Positions 58,919 through 64,000 of a stretch of 64,000 bases of DNA are shown here, piece by piece (position 1 is the stretch's first letter; every line of letters begins with the position of its first letter). Source of the stretch: Leptospira broomii serovar Hurstbridge str. 5399 (lineage in GTDB: Bacteria > Spirochaetota > Leptospiria > Leptospirales > Leptospiraceae). The notes under the pieces are model-generated. The model had not been told where the DNA came from, made no database searches, and saw nothing but the letters and a program-made list of their open reading frames with translations. Where the stretch lies: assembly GCF_000243715.2 (NCBI RefSeq), contig NZ_AHMO02000008.1, forward strand, positions 607,001-671,000, given 5' to 3'. The position numbers were made by a program, and so were the translations under genes.

Positions 58919-60526
58919 CTACCCGTTCAAACGCGCAAAATGCCGTTGATTCGATTTATATAACTCTCGAAAGACTTCAAAATTCTTTTGATAAACAGCC
59001 TTGTTGGCCGAATTAGGCAGCCAACGGTCCTGTACTGGAATTAGATTGCGGATATCTTTAAAGGACGCAATTTTACCCAATCCGAGTGCCGTAATTGCGG
59101 CGGCCCCTGTTGCCCCTGCATTTTGAGGATGCTCGGTCGTTTCAATAATTCTACCCGTGATATCGGCCAGAATTTGACATACGATCGCTGAACGAGCAAC
59201 ACCTCCTACAAATCGAATCGTCTTAGAAGAAGGAATATTCTTTTCGGACAACTCCAAAATCCATCGTTTATGGAATGCGATTCCTTCGATTACTGCCCGA
59301 ATGAGTTTTCTTTTTCCTGTGTTTAACCCGATATTAAAAAATATCCCTTTCGCTAACGGATCCTCGAAAGGACACCGATTACCATGCAGCCATGGGGTAA
59401 AAATCACCCCATCGCTTCCCGCAGGAGTGTCTTTGATAGATTCTAATAGAAATTCGAACAGGCTTTCATGAACCGCATCGGCGCCTTCCGTCACATTCCT
59501 TTTTTCCAAATAAACGTCGATTTCATCCAAAGCGAGATGATCTTTTACCCATTGCAGACATTTGCCGGAGGTTTCCTGCTCTCCAAAATAATTATAATGT
59601 TCGGGTCGAGCGCCTACAATTGACGCGATTCTAGAATTAATATCCACTTTTCTCTTTCGGGTTACGGTAGAAACCCAGCCGGAGGTCCCAGAATAAATAT
59701 GCGTGTCCCCCTCCTCTACCGCGCCTGCACCGATACCGATCAGCGATGCATCTCCTCCACCTCCGAAAACCGGAATTCCTTTCTTTAAACCTAGCTCGGA
59801 TGCCGCTAACGGAATCAGCTCACCCACTTTATCCGTGGAAGAAACGATTTCGGGTAAATGTTCGAACTTAACGCCAAACATATTGCAAAGACCTTTGTGC
59901 CAGCGTCCTTTACCCGGACGCGAATCAAATAAAAACGTAGCAAAGGCGGAGTCTGCCGTCATAACCGCCTTACCCGTACTTCGAGCGATCAAATACTCTT
60001 TGACATCCAACCATTTATGGACTTTCCGAAAAATCTCGGGTTCTTTTGCCTGAACCCATTTGTATTTCCAAAGAGGATCTTTTACGCTACCGGCGACGGC
60101 TCCGGTAATCTGCAATGAACGAAGAAGTTTAAACGCATTCAACCCCTCGATCTTAATTCCGGTTTCGATCCCAAGATGCATCTCCTCCTTAGCACGCTGA
60201 TCCATATAACTCATAGCTGGGCGAAGCGGTTTTAGCTGAGAATCGACTAAGACCAATCCTTGCATCTGAGAACAGAAAGAGATCCCCGATATTTTTTCGG
60301 AATCAAACCCAGTTTCAACAAACAAACGGCGAGTCGTATCACACATTGCTTTCCACCATTCGTTTGCATCCTGCTCCACTCCCCCGTTCTCCAGGATGGA
60401 TAATTCATATTCTGCCGAAGTCGAGTGTAGGAGTTTGAGCTTATTGGAAATTTCAAAGAGGCAAGTTTTCGTACCTGTCGTACCAATATCGTAAGTCAAG
60501 ATATGAACTAAGGAATCTTCCCTCAT
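58919..60526 (-). CDS. FGGY-family carbohydrate kinase (xylulokinase-like)
   Basis: A 535-residue sugar kinase: ATPase motif TYDIGTTGTKTCLFE, GISFCSQMQGLVLVD, MSYMDQRA, and the second domain GGGGDASLIGIGAGAVEEGDTHIYSGTSGW, RFVGGVARSAI, and NAGATGAAAITALG. It phosphorylates a pentose, pentulose or related polyol in the cytosol. The exact sugar cannot be told. It starts at ATG 60526 and lies divergent from a SnoaL-like gene across a long palindrome, likely a TetR operator. The stop is followed by the intergenic repeat. Confidence 0.87.
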   Translation of the reverse strand: MREDSLVHILTYDIGTTGTKTCLFEISNKLKLLHSTSAEYELSILENGGVEQDANEWWKAMCDTTRRLFVETGFDSEKISGISFCSQMQGLVLVDSQLKPLRPAMSYMDQRAKEEMHLGIETGIKIEGLNAFKLLRSLQITGAVAGSVKDPLWKYKWVQAKEPEIFRKVHKWLDVKEYLIARSTGKAVMTADSAFATFLFDSRPGKGRWHKGLCNMFGVKFEHLPEIVSSTDKVGELIPLAASELGLKKGIPVFGGGGDASLIGIGAGAVEEGDTHIYSGTSGWVSTVTRKRKVDINSRIASIVGARPEHYNYFGEQETSGKCLQWVKDHLALDEIDVYLEKRNVTEGADAVHESLFEFLLESIKDTPAGSDGVIFTPWLHGNRCPFEDPLAKGIFFNIGLNTGKRKLIRAVIEGIAFHKRWILELSEKNIPSSKTIRFVGGVARSAIVCQILADITGRIIETTEHPQNAGATGAAAITALGLGKIASFKDIRNLIPVQDRWLPNSANKAVYQKNFEVFRELYKSNQRHFARLNG

Positions 60527-60552
60527 CGTTTTCTGGTCCCCTTTAAAAGTAG

Positions 60553-60586
60553 CTAATGTGAGTAAGTGAGCACTCACTCACATTAG
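60553..60586. promoter_or_regulatory. Putative TetR operator, 11-bp inverted repeat
   Basis: CTAATGTGAGT (60553-60563) is perfectly inverted at 60576-60586, with a nested palindrome GTGAG-CA-CTCAC between. It lies 26 bases before the kinase start and ~100 bases before the SnoaL-like start, between the two divergent genes. A 20-base core matches the 63528-63567 palindrome at 18 positions, so one regulator probably binds both. Confidence 0.78.
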
Positions 60587-60685
60587 AAATGAATGCGAAG
60601 GAAAGGCAATCATTTTTCTAGGAAAACTTTCGGTGCATCAGCTTAAAGAAGTCCAATTCGTATTCATTGTTGTCCGGAGAATTTA

Positions 60686-61144
60686 ATGAAACTCATGTTA
60701 CTCAAACCTTTATCCATCATCGCTCTTATTATTATCAACATTCAGACCGTTAGCGCAAAAGATAACAAGAAGGAAGCCTTTAATAAACGAATTGTTTTAG
60801 AATTTTACGAGGCGGCGATTAATCGAAAGGACTACGATCGAGCTGCGAATTTTTTAGGAACTCGATACATCCAACATAACCAAGCGGCCGCCGATGGAAA
60901 AGACGGACTCAGGAAATTTCTTACTTTCTTAAAGGAAAAATTTCCGAATTCCCGTAGTGAAATTAAGAAAGTTTTCACCGACGGAGATTACGTAATCTTA
61001 CACGTACATGCCGTTCGTATACCGGGGACGAAAGGCATCGCAATCATAGATATATTTCGCATCCAAGATGGAAAGATCACGGAACATTGGGATGTTCACG
61101 AGGATATTTCCGCAACTCCTGTCAACGATAACGGAATGTTTTAA
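60686..61144 (+). CDS. Exported SnoaL-like protein
   Basis: A 152-residue protein with a signal peptide (cleaved near SAKDN) and a SnoaL-like/NTF2-type domain: IVLEFYEAAINRKDYDRAANFLGTRYIQHNQ, GLRKFLTFLKEKFP, DGDYVILHVHAVR, and a closing DIFRIQDGKITEHWDVHE. This is the pattern of the predicted SnoaL-like aldol-condensing enzymes. Its location in the periplasm and its pairing with a sugar kinase are unusual. Confidence 0.83.
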   Translation: MKLMLLKPLSIIALIIINIQTVSAKDNKKEAFNKRIVLEFYEAAINRKDYDRAANFLGTRYIQHNQAAADGKDGLRKFLTFLKEKFPNSRSEIKKVFTDGDYVILHVHAVRIPGTKGIAIIDIFRIQDGKITEHWDVHEDISATPVNDNGMF

Positions 61145-61455
61145 GATATGAGTATTTTCTTGCATGGTTTTTTCCGTTATTCATTTGCTACCCTCGCAGA
61201 GTAGATTATACTTCACTTATATATCTCTTACATTTTACTGAAATGGTTCGGTGAACCATATATCAGAATCGGCGGAAGCCCATGCCAAATGATGTTCGAT
61301 TCCTTATCAAAAATGTAAATTGCTTGGAAGAGAAAAGAAGATAGCTAAATACTGTCAAGAATCGACAAACCATTTGTCCGGAATTCCATTCATTCGATTG
61401 AACTCCGGTTCGAAATAAATAAAACGCGCGAACGCTTTCGGCACGGGGAAACAGA
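61145..61455. other. Intergenic region without gene
   Basis: A 311-base stretch between the SnoaL-like and MFS genes. It holds no convincing gene, hairpin terminator or copy of the TetR palindrome. The MFS gene has its own GGGGAAACAG ribosome site, and a separate promoter is likely. Confidence 0.5.
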
Positions 61456-62706
61456 ATGGCTGATAACCAAGTAAAGGTTTATGGATACAGATGGATTGTT
61501 CTTGCACTGTATTCTTTGATTACTGCAATCATCCAAATTCAATGGCTTACCTTCGCGTCGATTGCTAGGGATGCGAAACAATTCTACGGGGTCACGTCAT
61601 TCGAAGTCGATTTACTCTCTATGATCTTCTTGGCAGTGTTCGTCGTAATGGCGATACCTGCATCCTATATCATCGATACGTATGGTATAAGAATCGGCAT
61701 TGGAATTGGCGCCGCAATCGCCGGATCCCTCGGGTTGTTAAAAGGATTGTATGCGGAAGATTTCAGAGTAGTCATCGTATGTCAGATCGGTTTAGCAATC
61801 GCTCAACCTTTCATCATTAACGCGGTTACAAAAGTAAGTGTGCTCTGGTTCCCGATAAATGAACGAGCCACCGCTGTTGCATTAGGTACATTAGCTCAAT
61901 TCGTAGGAATTATAATCGTAATGATCGGCACTCCTTTGCTGATAGGAGGCGACCATCCGGAACTATCTAGAATTCCGGAGGCAGTTTTAATTTACGGAAT
62001 CGCTTCTTTTATAGGAGCAGTTCTATTTCTTGTTTTTATAAAAGAAAGACCTCCGACATCGCCGAGTATTCACGGAGAAGACACTAGAATTAAAGTATTT
62101 GCAGGGCTCAAACATATCCTTCGGCAAAAAGATATGCGAAAAGCGCTGTTACTCTTCCTTATCGGCTTGGGAATCTTTAATGCATTGAGTACCTGCATAG
62201 ATCAAATCTGCGAAAGCAAAGGTTTAAATGTGGAACAAACGGGACTCGTCGGCGGAGTTATGCTTATCTCGGGGATTATCGGAGGAGTCATATTTCCGCC
62301 CATCTCAGATGCGATCGGAAAACGCCAGCCGTTTCTTGTCGTGTCGATGATCGGATTCTTGCCCGGAATTCTACTCCTCACATTCGGAACGGAGTATTCT
62401 GTTTTGCTAATAGGGTCTTTCTTAATCGGGTTTTTCTTGCTAGGCGCAGGGGCCCCTATCGGTTTTCAATATTGCGCCGAAATTACGTCCCCGGCCCCTG
62501 AATCCTCTTCGCAAGGCTTATTATTATTAATAGGTCAAATTTCTGGAATAGGCTTTATCGTAGGTTTAAACGTTATCGGCAGCATAGAATTTATGAAGGT
62601 ATTCGTTGCTTTATCGCTATTTAATATAATTTTGACCTTCTTTTTGAAAGAATCTCCGATGATGGACTGGTCGACAAAGGAAAAAAGTTCCGTATTACAC
62701 AAATGA
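61456..62706 (+). CDS. MFS transporter, FLVCR-like
   Basis: A 416-residue, twelve-helix transporter. YGYRWIVLALYSLITAIIQIQWLTFASI, SYIIDTYGIRIGIGIG, WFPINERATAVALGTLAQF and the central cytosolic loop (IKERPPTSPSIHG) match the FLVCR/DIRC2 branch of the major facilitator superfamily, known for haem, choline or ethanolamine transport in animals. The bacterial substrate is unknown. It lies between the kinase/SnoaL and TetR/aminotransferase pairs. Confidence 0.85.
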   Translation: MADNQVKVYGYRWIVLALYSLITAIIQIQWLTFASIARDAKQFYGVTSFEVDLLSMIFLAVFVVMAIPASYIIDTYGIRIGIGIGAAIAGSLGLLKGLYAEDFRVVIVCQIGLAIAQPFIINAVTKVSVLWFPINERATAVALGTLAQFVGIIIVMIGTPLLIGGDHPELSRIPEAVLIYGIASFIGAVLFLVFIKERPPTSPSIHGEDTRIKVFAGLKHILRQKDMRKALLLFLIGLGIFNALSTCIDQICESKGLNVEQTGLVGGVMLISGIIGGVIFPPISDAIGKRQPFLVVSMIGFLPGILLLTFGTEYSVLLIGSFLIGFFLLGAGAPIGFQYCAEITSPAPESSSQGLLLLIGQISGIGFIVGLNVIGSIEFMKVFVALSLFNIILTFFLKESPMMDWSTKEKSSVLHK

Positions 62707-62777
62707 AATTCAAGCGCAGGCGTTTAATAATAAGGCCTAAAGATAAGAATCCGTTTCACTCTTCTAACAAGCCAAGC

Positions 62778-63431
62778 TTAACTTATCGCTAATGCTCTAC
62801 GAATGAATTTCATCAGACCTTCTATGACTTTCTCATCTTGATCGAAAATATTCGATCCGAGATAAATTTTCATTCTTTCCCTATAATATTCCGACGCGTA
62901 CGAAAATTGCAGCGTCATAAAAAGATTATCCAAACAGAACGCAAAAATATCCTCTTCAATATCTTTGGCGATGATTCCGTCTTTCTTTGCCTTGGATAGT
63001 AATGAAGTATAAATTCTGGCCGAAACACTTTCCAACTCGGATGAAAGACGGCGAATTAAATCCGAATTCCCTTCGGAAGTCATCTCATTATAAAGCCTAA
63101 TGATATCCTGGTTTTCCCTGGAATGTCGTTGAATAATGCGAAGAATATTTTCGATCTTCCCGAAAAGGTCGTTTTTCTCTTCCATGACTTTTTCCAGAGT
63201 TCGCTCAAGTTGATTGATTCCGTGGCCTACCGCTGTTAAAAAGAAATCTTCCTTTGTTTCGAAGTACTTAAATAGAGAGCCTACGCTGATTCCCGCTTTC
63301 CGAGCGATCGTATTGGTGTTTGCGCTCGTAAAACCGCGATTCGCAAATTCGGCAATTGCGACCGAAAGAATCCGGTTCCGTTTCTCTTCCGGTATCCGTT
63401 CAAATGTCTCGCTATAATATTTCGTTGGCAT
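62778..63431 (-). CDS. TetR/AcrR-family regulator of the 60-64 kb regulon
   Basis: About 217 residues. The helix-turn-helix (RILSVAIAEFANRGFTSANTNTIARKAGISVGSLFKYFETKEDF pattern) is followed by a helical ligand-binding region. It sits divergent from the aminotransferase gene across a 40-bp palindrome (63528-63567), the normal arrangement for an autoregulated TetR. ATG 63431 is chosen; a TTG at 63443 with AGG eight bases upstream is equally possible. Confidence 0.88.
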   Translation of the reverse strand: MPTKYYSETFERIPEEKRNRILSVAIAEFANRGFTSANTNTIARKAGISVGSLFKYFETKEDFFLTAVGHGINQLERTLEKVMEEKNDLFGKIENILRIIQRHSRENQDIIRLYNEMTSEGNSDLIRRLSSELESVSARIYTSLLSKAKKDGIIAKDIEEDIFAFCLDNLFMTLQFSYASEYYRERMKIYLGSNIFDQDEKVIEGLMKFIRRALAIS

Positions 63432-63527
63432 CGATGAAGTCAATGTAGCCTAGTCTCCCGGCCGCAAAAGCGGAACTTTCCATTGTCTATACGGTTTTTT
63501 AAAGCTTTTTGATTTGCTTGGTATTTT

Positions 63528-63567
63528 CTACTTGACAGTGAGTGAGCAGTCACTCACTGTCAAGTAG
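63528..63567. promoter_or_regulatory. Putative TetR operator, 18-bp perfect inverted repeat
   Basis: CTACTTGACAGTGAGTGA (63528-63545) is exactly inverted at 63550-63567 around a GCAG spacer. It includes TTGACA hexamers on both strands, so binding of a repressor would cover both divergent promoters. The TGAGTGAGCAGTCACTCA core is of the kind bound by TetR-family dimers. It lies 26 bases before the aminotransferase start and ~97 bases before the TetR start. Confidence 0.85.
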
Positions 63568-63592
63568 AATTCGAAGAAAGATGGAGAGGGAC

Positions 63593-64000
63593 ATGGCTAC
63601 CGGCTTTTCGATATCCAAATACCCTGATACTCAGGAAATATATCGCCAACTCAAGGCACTCATTTCGCAACCGATTCGTTCGGTGAAAAAAGACGAGCTG
63701 CAAACCTATTTAAACAACTATTATGAAAAGAAATGTACCCGTTCAAAGGCGATGATTCAAGAGGCTTCCCAATACATTCCTGGAGGAGTTCAGCACAATT
63801 TAGCGTTTAATTACCCCTTTCCTCTCGTATTTACCAAAGCGGAAGGAGCATACCTCCACGATCTCGACGGAAACAAATACATCGACTTTCTGCAAGGTGG
63901 AGGTCCTACGGTTTTAGGCAGCAACCCAAAATCGGTTCGGGAAAAGGTCGTCCAGTTATTGAATAGTACCGGTCCCGTAACGGGTCTCTTTCACGAGTAT
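63593..64000 (+). CDS. Class III aminotransferase (GSA aminomutase-like), 3' end outside window
   Basis: The first 136 residues are seen; the frame stays open to the window end. QEASQYIPGGVQHNLAF, FTKAEGAYLHDLDGNKYIDFLQGGGPTVLGSNP and the spacing match the N-terminal part of class III PLP aminotransferases close to glutamate-1-semialdehyde aminomutase. The PLP lysine lies beyond the edge, so the exact reaction is unknown. GGAGAGGG precedes the ATG at 63593; an in-frame ATG at 63581 exists. It is the likely main target of the adjacent TetR. Confidence 0.85.
   Translation, partial: MATGFSISKYPDTQEIYRQLKALISQPIRSVKKDELQTYLNNYYEKKCTRSKAMIQEASQYIPGGVQHNLAFNYPFPLVFTKAEGAYLHDLDGNKYIDFLQGGGPTVLGSNPKSVREKVVQLLNSTGPVTGLFHEY

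Overview
This window is a stretch of spirochaete chromosome, almost certainly Leptospira. The strongest marker is the porin OmpL1 (9067-9966). Other supporting signs are the many leptospiral-style exported hypothetical proteins, the bactofilin plus LysM/M23 shape genes, the cyclase and FecR genes, and intermediate G+C content. The species cannot be fixed from the sequence alone. The content is mostly housekeeping and signalling. I see no rRNA, insertion sequence, prophage or CRISPR array.

Layout. 1-4577 (minus): a class III adenylate/guanylate cyclase, a FecR-domain protein and an exported fibronectin-like protein form one operon. 4784-6727: an MscS channel and a UbiA-like membrane protein. 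6762-8566: thiC under a TPP riboswitch. 9067-9966: ompL1 with a strong terminator. 10013-15781: pcm, tRNA-Phe, coaE with a SPOR-domain gene, an FFLEELY-like protein, membrane proteins, a VOC protein, a CPBP protease and tRNA-Leu. 15971-17921: overlapping ispD and lysA. 17999-24518: a phospholipase C-like protein, a class A PBP, a bactofilin, a LysM/M23 peptidase and a DUF900 lipoprotein, largely an envelope and shape block. 24786-29604: a hybrid kinase, a dienoyl-CoA isomerase-like crotonase, and TPR and exported proteins.

29860-34142 (minus): a methyltransferase, a DEAD-box helicase, an amidase and a GerMN-like gene overlap end to end. 34298-35270: RidA and a membrane protein. 35311-39647 (minus): a compact SUF iron-sulfur operon (sufC, sufD, Rieske, sufS, sufU, sufT-like) with no sufB visible. 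39745-40989: an EAL protein with an EVL signature. 42272-45172 (minus): a response-regulator/PP2C phosphatase overlaps purC, purS and purQ. 45260-47297 (minus): ccmA, ccmB and ccmC for cytochrome c maturation. 47276-54586: TPR and exported proteins, an orphan ABC ATPase, HMG-CoA lyase, a DUF2400 protein with an endonuclease III-like cysteine cluster, tRNA-Glu and tRNA-Lys, purA and hisZ.

54809-56821 encodes a fusion of a glycerolipid acyltransferase with a glycerol-3-phosphate dehydrogenase. From 57 kb onward the content becomes more accessory: two TetR regulators, an alpha/beta hydrolase, an FGGY sugar kinase, an exported SnoaL-like protein, an MFS (FLVCR-like) transporter and a class III aminotransferase cut by the window end. 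Two divergent intergenic regions there (60553-60586 and 63528-63567) carry long perfect palindromes sharing a TGAGTGAGCA-type core. They look like operators of one TetR regulon joining the kinase, SnoaL-like, TetR and aminotransferase genes. This is the most notable undescribed unit I can see. A decayed intergenic palindromic repeat occurs twice (29680-29795 and, inverted, 58811-58917).
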